Below the pieces are notes generated by a model, which saw nothing but the letters and a program-made list of their open reading frames with translations, was not told the origin of the DNA and did not search any database. From Verrucomicrobiota bacterium (GTDB taxonomy: Bacteria > Verrucomicrobiota > Verrucomicrobiia > Verrucomicrobiales > DEV007), in NCBI GenBank assembly GCA_013152075.1, contig JAADHD010000420.1, positions 1 to 5,125 on the forward strand: DNA of 5,125 nucleotides, given 5' to 3'. The first letter of the stretch is position 1. Every line of letters starts with the position of its first letter. This document shows positions 1 through 5,125 of this stretch, piece after piece. A program made the translations under genes and the position numbers.

Positions 1-1
1 G

Positions 2-934
2 GGCATGGCAGCTTTTTTTGCTATCGCCTGTATTTTTGCGAGTTTTGGAGCGGCCAACATGTTTCAGACCAATCAGGCTGCGGGAGTAGCCGAAGCAGCT
101 CTAGGCATCAATAAACATGTCACCGGGGTGGTTCTCGCCGTTCTGACCGGGATCGTTATTATTGGAGGCATCAAACGCATAGGCAAAGTAGCTGCCGTCA
201 TTGTGCCCCTTATGGGAGGCATATATGTGCTAGGGGCGATGATCATCATTTTTTCCAACCTCTCACACATCCCCAACATCATTAGCCTCATTCTGGATGC
301 CGCCTTTTCCGGAACAGCCGCCGCAGGCGGTTTTTTGGGAGCCACTTTTAAAGTAGTGCTGGTTCAGGGAGTCAAACGCGCCTGTTTTTCCAACGAAGCA
401 GGTGTTGGCTCAGCCCCATTCGCCCACTCCGCAGCGGCCACTACAGAACCTGTCCGTGAAGGAGCTGTAGCTATCCTTGAGCCATTCATCGATACCGTAG
501 TGATATGCACCATGACAGCCTTCGTCATTCTGATCACCGGACAATGGCAGGAAGGGGCTCCCGGTGATTGGCTTCAGGGCGCATTGGTAACAGCCAAAGC
601 CTTTGACCATACTATCCCCAATTTTGGCACGTTTTTCATCCCAGTTGCAGTATTCTTCTTTGCCTATTCAACCCTCATCTCCTGGTCTTATTATGGTGAA
701 CGCTCTATCGATTACCTGTTCAAAGGTAAGGGAATGCTGGCTTACAAACTTGTCTTCTGTGGCATTGCTTACATAGGAGCGATTTGGAGCCCCGGCGGTG
801 TCATTTCTTTCTCAGAAATGATGTTGGGCATCATGATCTTTCCCAACTTGATTGCGGTCATCACGCTCATGCCAACTCTATCCAGGGCTACCAACGAGTA
901 TTTCAGGAAGCTGAAAAACAAAGAGTTTGATTAA
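2..934 (+). CDS. Sodium:alanine/glycine symporter (AGCS family), 5'-truncated by window edge
   Basis: This is the C-terminal 310 residues of a polytopic inner-membrane carrier that imports alanine or glycine with Na+. The frame is open to the left edge, so the ATG at 5 is most likely internal. AGCS proteins are usually about 450-550 residues, which leaves roughly the first third missing. Counting from that ATG, family-like blocks are FQTNQAAGVAEAA (20-32), GGIKRIGKVA (54-63), the strong signature GVKRACFSNEAGVGSAP followed by AHSAA (122-144), FIDT..CTMTAF (161-173) and YSTLISWSYYGERSIDYLF (221-239). About seven or eight hydrophobic stretches are visible, for example near 42-55, 64-84, 165-180, 208-228, 247-262 and 271-291. 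The tail is short and charged (RKLKNKEFD). The gene ends 160 bases before sdhC with no visible hairpin terminator. Family assignment is firm; the substrate (alanine, glycine or another small amino acid) cannot be told from this part. Confidence 0.93.
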   Translation, partial: GMAAFFAIACIFASFGAANMFQTNQAAGVAEAALGINKHVTGVVLAVLTGIVIIGGIKRIGKVAAVIVPLMGGIYVLGAMIIIFSNLSHIPNIISLILDAAFSGTAAAGGFLGATFKVVLVQGVKRACFSNEAGVGSAPFAHSAAATTEPVREGAVAILEPFIDTVVICTMTAFVILITGQWQEGAPGDWLQGALVTAKAFDHTIPNFGTFFIPVAVFFFAYSTLISWSYYGERSIDYLFKGKGMLAYKLVFCGIAYIGAIWSPGGVISFSEMMLGIMIFPNLIAVITLMPTLSRATNEYFRKLKNKEFD

Positions 935-1094
935 ATCCACCGCACCTGAAACATCCGCTTTTCCAGTAACTCCATTCATCTTCCCGACACAATAAAAAGC
1001 GTACTATTCGTTGCAAAACACCGGATTCGATCCATTGATATTTGCATACCGGTATTTGTTCGCACCTCTAGCTTTATTTCCCACTTCATCCACC
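935..1094 (+). other. Non-coding leader between symporter gene and sdhC
   Basis: This 160-base gap is AT- and pyrimidine-rich and presumably carries the sdhCAB promoter. I could not find a convincing -35/-10 pair: TACTAT at 1002-1007 and TTGATA at 1035-1040 each resemble single promoter boxes but lack a properly spaced partner. No terminator-like stem followed by a T run is seen after the symporter stop. The sdhC frame is open back through this region to a TTG at 1011, but the resulting 28 residues do not resemble an SdhC N-terminus, so I treat the region as untranslated. Confidence 0.5.
1046..1055. promoter_or_regulatory. Perfect 10-base palindrome upstream of sdhC (possible operator)
   Basis: ATACCGGTAT is its own reverse complement and sits 39 bases before the sdhC ATG, in the only substantial gap upstream of the operon. 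A protein dimer could bind here. However, the symmetry does not extend beyond ten bases, and a palindrome of this size is expected by chance in a gap this long perhaps once in seven or so. I do not recognise it as the site of a named regulator. Confidence 0.15.
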
Positions 1095-1790
1095 ATGAGC
1101 GCTTTGTCCTGCTGTAATAATTCTGCTCCCTTCCGATTCTGGAACTCCTCAATAGGAAAAAAAATCATCGTAGCCCTCACCGGAATCATTCTGGTCGGCT
1201 ATCTCGCCGGGCACCTAGTTGGCAATCTGCTGATTTTTCAAGGCGAACACGCTTTTAATGAATACGCTCACTTTCTCCAAACCATGCTTCACGGCTACGG
1301 CGTCTGGATCGCTCGCATCGTTCTTTTAGGCACCTTGGTTCTGCATGTCGTCGCCACCATCCAACTCACACTAGCCAACCGGATTGCACGTAATATCCAA
1401 TATCAATGCCCGGACACCGTCACTGCCACCGTGTCCTCACGTATGATGATTTGGAGCGGATCAACCATTCTCGCTTTCATCGTTTTCCACATTCTTCACT
1501 ACACCGTTCGAGTCAGTCCGACTCTGGCAGAACTCGGTGAGAACAATCCACACGCCATGGTTATTACCGGATTCAGCAACGTGCTGGTCAGTCTGTTTTA
1601 CATCGTTGCCATAAGCCTGCTGTGCTCACATTTGAGTCATGGCGTCGGCTCAATCTTCCAAACGCTTGGCCTGCGAAGCCACAAAACAGCCCTGGCTATC
1701 GACCTTTTATCCAGAGCTTACGCACTCGCCATCTGGCTTGGGTTCATTTCAATCCCCGTCGCCATCATGGTTTTTGGATTTGGCAAATAA
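1095..1790 (+). CDS. sdhC: Succinate dehydrogenase cytochrome b subunit (type B, dihaem membrane anchor)
   Basis: SdhC is the membrane anchor that carries haem b and hands electrons from the iron-sulfur subunit to quinone. The chosen ATG gives 231 residues, and the family-typical opening SSIGKKIIVALTG follows at 18-30. Five hydrophobic helices are visible (about 24-46, 69-94, 119-138, 157-178, 205-228), the layout of the single-subunit b558-type anchor rather than the SdhC+SdhD pair of E. coli. Candidate axial haem ligands lie one per helix on the first four helices: H40 in GHLVGN, H84 in LHVVAT, H132 or H135 in FHILHYT, and H179 or H182 in SHLSHG. This matches the dihaem pattern known from Bacillus SdhC and Wolinella FrdC. 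The segment HGVGSIFQTLG (182-192) is also typical. A longer frame from TTG 1011 adds 28 unconserved residues and is rejected. There is no Shine-Dalgarno site (CACTTCATCCACC precedes ATG). sdhA follows after 59 bases. Confidence 0.95.
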   Translation: MSALSCCNNSAPFRFWNSSIGKKIIVALTGIILVGYLAGHLVGNLLIFQGEHAFNEYAHFLQTMLHGYGVWIARIVLLGTLVLHVVATIQLTLANRIARNIQYQCPDTVTATVSSRMMIWSGSTILAFIVFHILHYTVRVSPTLAELGENNPHAMVITGFSNVLVSLFYIVAISLLCSHLSHGVGSIFQTLGLRSHKTALAIDLLSRAYALAIWLGFISIPVAIMVFGFGK

Positions 1791-1849
1791 TCTCCATAGT
1801 CCCCACCAGCTCGAGCAATTTTCATTCTAACGTTCAACTTTCCAATCCC

Positions 1850-3799
1850 ATGCTAAACAGCAATATTCCATCCGGCCCGATCGAGCAAAAATGGACGAAA
1901 CACAAATTCGAATCCAAACTCATCAACCCGGCCAACAAACGGAAATATAAAATCATCGTGGTTGGCTCAGGACTGGCCGGTGGTTCCGCCGCTTCCACTC
2001 TGGCTGAATTGGGTTACCAGGTCAGTTGCTTCTGTTATCAGGACAGCCCACGACGCGCTCACTCAATCGCGGCGCAAGGCGGCATCAACGCGGCGAAAAA
2101 TTATCGCAACGACGGCGATTCGGTTCAACGACTATTCTACGACACCGTCAAGGGCGGTGACTTCCGTTCACGTGAAGCCAACGTCTATCGTCTGGCTGAA
2201 GTTTCCAACGCCATCATCGACCAGGCCACCGCACAAGGCGTTCCTTTTGCCCGTGAGTATGGCGGTCTGCTCGACAACCGCTCCTTCGGTGGTGCCCAGG
2301 TTTCCAGAACTTTTTACGCCCGCGGACAAACCGGACAGCAATTGTTGATCGGTGTTTACCAGTCACTCGCCAAAGAAATATCTCGAGGCGGCGTCACCAT
2401 GCACTCTCGCACAGAAATGCTCGATCTGGTAACAGTCGACGGCCACGCCAAGGGCATCGTCGTGCGTGACATGGTCACCGGTGAGATCAGCTCACACGCG
2501 GCGGATGCTGTTATTCTCGCCACCGGCGGATACGGTAACGCTTTTTTCCTTTCCACCAACGCCATGGGCTGCAACGTCATGGCCGCCTTCCGTGCTCACA
2601 AACGCGGCGCTTGTTTTGCCAATCCCTGTTACACTCAGATCCACCCGACCTGTATTCCGGTGAGCGGCGAGTATCAATCCAAGCTCACTCTGATGTCCGA
2701 GTCCTTGCGCAACGACGGCCGGATCTGGGTTCCAAAAAACGCCGCCGACTGCGGCAAAAAACCATCCGACATTCCCGAGGAAGACCGCGATTATTATCTG
2801 GAACGCAAATACCCCGCCTTCGGCAATCTCGCTCCTCGTGATATTGCTTCACGGGCCGCGAAAGAAGCCTGTGATGACGGCCGTGGCATCGGCCCGTCCG
2901 GACTTGGGGTTTATCTCGATTTCCGTGACCCCATCGCCCGCCTTGGTGAAGACACCATTCGAGCTCGTTATGGAAACCTTTTCCAGATGTATGAAAAGAT
3001 CACCGGAGAAAATCCCTACACTTCTCCGATGAGAATTTATCCAGCTGTCCATTACACCATGGGCGGACTATGGGTGGACTACAATCTGATGTCCAATCTA
3101 CCCGGACTGCACGTGCTCGGTGAAGCCAATTTTTCCGATCATGGAGCCAACCGGCTCGGTGCTTCTGCTCTCATGCAGGGACTTGCTGACGGCTACTTTG
3201 TGATTCCAGCCACCATCGCGCCATACCTCGCCAGTCAAACACCAGGCTCGGTCACCACCGACGCACCCGAATTCAAAAAAGTGGAAGAGGAAGTACGTGA
3301 GCGTGTTGGCCAATTGATAGATATCACCGGCAGCCGAACAGTCGACAGCTTTCATCGCGAACTGGGTCACTTGCTGTGGGACAAATGCGGCATGGCACGC
3401 GACAAAGCGGGTTTAAAAGAAGCGCTAAAACTCATCCCAAAAATCCGTGAGCAATTCTGGAAAGACGTTCGCATCCCAGGCTCCGGCAACAACGTCAATG
3501 CCGAGCTTGAAAAAGCCGGCAGGGTCGCTGATTTCCTCGAATTTGCCGAACTACTCTGCCACGACGCTCACGATCGGGAGGAATCCTGTGGAGGGCACTT
3601 CAGAAGCGAACATCAGTTCACTGATAAATCACCGGAAGTAAAAGCGGGCAAAACCCAACCCGGAGAAGCCAAGCGCAATGATGAGAAATTCTCTTACGTA
3701 GCGGCATGGGAATTTAAGGGGGTAGGGAAAAAACCCAAGCTCCACAAAGAAGCCTTGAAGTATGAAGCCGTAAAACAGGCTATCCGCAGTTACGCCTGA
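1850..3799 (+). CDS. sdhA: Succinate dehydrogenase flavoprotein subunit
   Basis: SdhA is the catalytic subunit: it oxidises succinate to fumarate in the TCA cycle using covalently bound FAD and faces the cytoplasm. The ATG at 1850 gives 649 residues, normal for type B enzymes. The FAD-binding Rossmann motif is VVGSGLAGGSAA (37-48). H71 in RAHSIAAQGGINAAK is the expected covalent flavin attachment site. Active-site blocks are QIHPT (263-267), SLRNDGRIW with the likely proton-shuttle arginine R287 (285-293), HYTMGG (401-406) and the flavin/dicarboxylate segment GEANFSDHGANRLGASAL (424-441). The capping and helical domains are intact and the C-terminus holds CGGHFRSEHQ (580-589), FSYVAAWEFKG and the RSYA end. 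About ten extra residues seem to lie near 593-604, between EHQ and NDEKF, compared with my memory of relatives. The frame stays open upstream to a GTG at 1622 inside sdhC, but that part is not SdhA-like. The leader shows no Shine-Dalgarno site. sdhB begins 42 bases downstream. Confidence 0.97.
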   Translation: MLNSNIPSGPIEQKWTKHKFESKLINPANKRKYKIIVVGSGLAGGSAASTLAELGYQVSCFCYQDSPRRAHSIAAQGGINAAKNYRNDGDSVQRLFYDTVKGGDFRSREANVYRLAEVSNAIIDQATAQGVPFAREYGGLLDNRSFGGAQVSRTFYARGQTGQQLLIGVYQSLAKEISRGGVTMHSRTEMLDLVTVDGHAKGIVVRDMVTGEISSHAADAVILATGGYGNAFFLSTNAMGCNVMAAFRAHKRGACFANPCYTQIHPTCIPVSGEYQSKLTLMSESLRNDGRIWVPKNAADCGKKPSDIPEEDRDYYLERKYPAFGNLAPRDIASRAAKEACDDGRGIGPSGLGVYLDFRDPIARLGEDTIRARYGNLFQMYEKITGENPYTSPMRIYPAVHYTMGGLWVDYNLMSNLPGLHVLGEANFSDHGANRLGASALMQGLADGYFVIPATIAPYLASQTPGSVTTDAPEFKKVEEEVRERVGQLIDITGSRTVDSFHRELGHLLWDKCGMARDKAGLKEALKLIPKIREQFWKDVRIPGSGNNVNAELEKAGRVADFLEFAELLCHDAHDREESCGGHFRSEHQFTDKSPEVKAGKTQPGEAKRNDEKFSYVAAWEFKGVGKKPKLHKEALKYEAVKQAIRSYA

Positions 3800-3841
3800 T
3801 CCTCTCGCAACTCCTTTCATTCACCAATACCCTTTTTAGTT

Positions 3842-4603
3842 ATGGCTAATCTCAACCTCACCTTAAAAGTCTGGCGCCAACTCAACGCCGATGATCACGG
3901 GCGAATCGAAACCTATGAAGCGAAGAACATTCCCAACGAAGCGTCCTTCCTGGAGATGCTCGACATCGTTAATGAACGTATTCTCGTAGACGGAGGCGAA
4001 CCCATTCACTTCGATCACGATTGCCGCGAAGGCATTTGCGGCATGTGCTCCCTCACTATCAATGGCATTCCCCACGGCAAGGACAAAGGCGTCACCGTCT
4101 GTCAGTTGCACATGCGTAGCTTCAAAGACGGCGATACCATTTGGATCGAACCTTTCCGCTCACGTGTCTTCCCGATTCTCCGGGATCTCATGGTCGACCG
4201 AACAGCCTTTGACCGCATTATTGAAGCGGGGGGATATATTGATATCCGCACGGGTGCCGCCCAGGACGCTAATAACTTGCCGGTGGAAAAAGACAAAGCC
4301 GAAGCCGCATTTGAAGCCGCTGCCTGCATCGGTTGCGCCGCCTGCGTCGCCGCCTGCAAAAACTCTAGCGCCATGCTCTTTGTATCCGCCAAAGCCGCCC
4401 ACCTCAATTACCTGCCCCAGGGAGCTCCGGAAAAACAAAAACGCACGCTCGCCATGGTCAGACAGATGGATGCCGAAGGTTTTGGCAACTGCACCAATCA
4501 ATATGAATGCGAAGCCGTTTGCCCGAAAGAAATCAGCGCCGACAATATCGCCAAGTTGAACCGTGATTATGTGATTTCGAGCGCCAAAGAAGCTGTCGGC
4601 TGA
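3842..4603 (+). CDS. sdhB: Succinate dehydrogenase iron-sulfur subunit
   Basis: SdhB carries electrons from the FAD of SdhA to the haems and quinone site of SdhC. The protein has 253 residues. An N-terminal plant-type ferredoxin domain holds the [2Fe-2S] ligands C61, C66, C69 (in DCREGICGMC) and C87 (VCQLHM). The C-terminal bacterial-ferredoxin domain has CIGCAACVAACK (162-173) and NCTNQYECEAVCPK (216-229). By analogy with characterised SdhB, C162, C165, C168 and C227 bind [4Fe-4S], while C172, C217 and C223 bind [3Fe-4S]. All expected ligands are present. Conserved blocks such as SFLEMLD (35-41), EPFRSRVFPILRDL (103-116) and VDRTAFDRIIEAGGYI (118-133) place it with the Bacteroidota/Verrucomicrobiota-like type B group rather than the proteobacterial one. 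The ATG at 3842 gives the usual N-terminus (LTLKVWRQ at 6-13). The pyrimidine- and AT-rich leader has no Shine-Dalgarno site. A gltS fragment starts about five bases after the stop. Confidence 0.97.
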   Translation: MANLNLTLKVWRQLNADDHGRIETYEAKNIPNEASFLEMLDIVNERILVDGGEPIHFDHDCREGICGMCSLTINGIPHGKDKGVTVCQLHMRSFKDGDTIWIEPFRSRVFPILRDLMVDRTAFDRIIEAGGYIDIRTGAAQDANNLPVEKDKAEAAFEAAACIGCAACVAACKNSSAMLFVSAKAAHLNYLPQGAPEKQKRTLAMVRQMDAEGFGNCTNQYECEAVCPKEISADNIAKLNRDYVISSAKEAVG

Positions 4604-4607
4604 ATCG

Positions 4608-4814
4608 CGCAATTATGTCGCTGCCATCATCGCTTCCGGTTACGCCGGACTCGGACTCGGAGCCACCCCTACAGCCATCGCCAATATGACAGCCGTCACC
4701 ACTAGATTTGGCCCCTCACCTCAGGCCTTCCTTATTGTCCCACTGGTCGGTGCCTTTTTCATCGACCTCGCCAACGCCTTCGTCATCCAGCAGTTTCTCA
4801 ACTGGGTTGGGTGA
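4608..4814 (+). pseudogene. gltS: 3' remnant of a sodium/glutamate symporter gene (GltS, ESS family)
   Basis: Reading from 4608 gives about 68 residues before TGA at 4812-4814. They match the extreme C-terminus of GltS: RNYVAAIIASGYAG, then LGLGATPTAIANMTAVT, RFGPSPQAFLIVPLVG and AFFIDLANAFVIQQF. The diagnostic GATPTAIANM loop and the final hydrophobic helix are intact. GltS is normally about 400 residues, so over 80% is missing. The frame is open back only to 4575 (TGA at 4572-4574), overlaps the end of sdhB in another frame, and has no ATG, GTG or TTG until the internal ATG at 4686, which would give just 42 residues without a ribosome site. Similarity begins within about five bases of the sdhB stop, as expected for a deletion or rearrangement joint. 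No internal stop or frameshift has accumulated, so the event may be recent; a mis-joined assembly would look the same. A functional product is unlikely. Confidence 0.82.
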
Positions 4815-4832
4815 GAGCTATCCCTTCCTTCC

Positions 4833-5125
4833 CTATTTCTTAGGAAATTGCGATTTAGCAGGCTGTTTTAAATCTTCCTTGTGCTCCTTTTTGGCATCGT
4901 GGCCTTTGTCGTGTTTGTCGCCGTCTTTAGCCTTGTGGTGAGCACCTTTGTCAGAATCGTGCCCTTTGGCATCGCCATGTGCCCCTTCTGAACCGTGATC
5001 ATCACCATGCTCTCCCTCACCGTGAGGTTGATACAAAGTTTTAACACCCTTGTCGAATTCGGTGTCTTCAAGACTGTGCTTGTTGCAAGCTCCCATCACC
5101 AGAAATACACCGACGATCAAAGCAC
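4833..5125 (-). CDS. Small His/Asp/Lys/Gly-rich probable lipoprotein, 5' end beyond window
   Basis: I do not recognise this gene as a named family. The minus-strand frame runs from the right edge to TAG at 4833-4835. The part in view begins with a hydrophobic stretch ALIVGVFLVMGAC; the cysteine codon is at 5085-5087, so this looks like the end of a lipoprotein signal peptide (lipobox VMGAC, with Met at -3 being a little unusual). A TTG at 5118-5120 could in theory start it, but the signal would then lack its basic n-region, so the true start is probably a few codons outside. The mature part would be 84 residues, with 11 His, 16 Lys and 12 Asp by my count and almost no hydrophobic residues after Y30 (numbering from the TTG). 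This suggests an unstructured, metal-binding or polyionic periplasmic or outer-membrane-attached protein. It is convergent with the gltS remnant, 18 bases apart, with no visible terminator between them. Confidence 0.72.
   Translation of the reverse strand, partial: ALIVGVFLVMGACNKHSLEDTEFDKGVKTLYQPHGEGEHGDDHGSEGAHGDAKGHDSDKGAHHKAKDGDKHDKGHDAKKEHKEDLKQPAKSQFPKK
4872..5024 (-). repeat. Low-complexity coding tract with degenerate GHD/DKG units
   Basis: Within the small lipoprotein gene, about 51 codons are restricted almost entirely to His, Gly, Asp, Glu, Lys, Ala and Ser. Short units recur imperfectly: EGEHGDD, EGAHGDA, KGHDSDKGAHHK, DKHDKGHDAKK. The DNA shows matching imperfect repeats such as ttggcatcg and cctttgtc on the plus strand. 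This looks like expansion of a short His/charged motif, not an exact tandem array. Confidence 0.5.

Noticed and set aside
1023..1033. Small hairpin GGAT-TCG-ATCC as a terminator after the symporter gene
   Set aside because: A four-base stem without a following T run is too weak to support a terminator.
1011..1094. Extension of sdhC to a TTG start at 1011
   Set aside because: The 28 added residues are not SdhC-like; the ATG at 1095 places the SSIGKK motif at the normal distance from the N-terminus.
1095..1115. SdhC N-terminus MSALSCC resembling a lipobox
   Set aside because: There is no positively charged n-region or hydrophobic helix before the cysteines; the protein is a polytopic cytochrome whose first helix starts near residue 24.
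1622..1849. Upstream extension of the sdhA frame to a GTG inside sdhC (76 extra residues)
   Set aside because: The extension overlaps sdhC in another frame, has no SdhA-like or targeting sequence, and the ATG at 1850 gives the usual family length.
4160..4612. 150-residue minus-strand open frame opposite sdhB
   Set aside because: It is entirely antisense to a well-conserved sdhB and matches no family I recognise; the length is explained by the codon bias of sdhB.
4575..4814. Possible SdhB-GltS fusion by frameshifting across the sdhB stop
   Set aside because: The frames overlap at 4575-4603, but SdhB already has its full family length and I see no slippery heptamer with a following structure there.
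4708..4941. Plus-strand Ser/Pro-rich open frame spanning the gltS remnant and the lipoprotein gene
   Set aside because: It runs out of frame over the GltS similarity and antisense to the lipoprotein; its composition is a by-product of those reading frames.

Overview
The window reads as an ordinary, gene-dense bacterial chromosome segment of moderate GC (roughly 50-55% by eye). It is organised around a complete succinate dehydrogenase operon in the order sdhC-sdhA-sdhB. The three subunits are of the type B kind: one five-helix dihaem cytochrome b anchor, a roughly 650-residue flavoprotein with the Bacteroidota/Chlamydiota/Verrucomicrobiota-like sequence style, and an iron-sulfur subunit with CREGICGMC and CIGCAACVAAC clusters. 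This architecture, together with the lack of visible Shine-Dalgarno sites before all three sdh genes, suggests a menaquinone-using bacterium of the Bacteroidota or PVC group. Verrucomicrobiota is my best guess, but the sequence here cannot prove it.

Layout: positions 2-934 (+) hold the C-terminal part of an AGCS-family sodium:alanine/glycine symporter whose start lies before the window. Positions 935-1094 are a non-coding leader. Positions 1095-1790, 1850-3799 and 3842-4603 (+) are sdhC, sdhA and sdhB, separated by 59 and 42 bases and probably co-transcribed. Directly after the sdhB stop, 4608-4814 (+) encodes only the last 68 or so residues of a GltS-type sodium/glutamate symporter, with no usable start; I call it a gene remnant. 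Convergent to it, 5125-4833 (-) is a small His/Asp/Lys/Gly-rich probable lipoprotein whose first few codons lie beyond the window edge.

How the genes work together: SdhC, SdhA and SdhB form a membrane complex that oxidises succinate to fumarate and passes electrons via FAD, three Fe-S clusters and two haems b to quinone. The AGCS symporter and the GltS remnant are both Na+-coupled amino-acid carriers and have no obvious functional tie to the sdh operon beyond adjacency.

I see no rRNA, tRNA, CRISPR array, insertion sequence or convincing intrinsic terminator. I do not see a previously undescribed system. The two points most worth a second look are the sharp sdhB/gltS-remnant junction and the His-rich lipoprotein.
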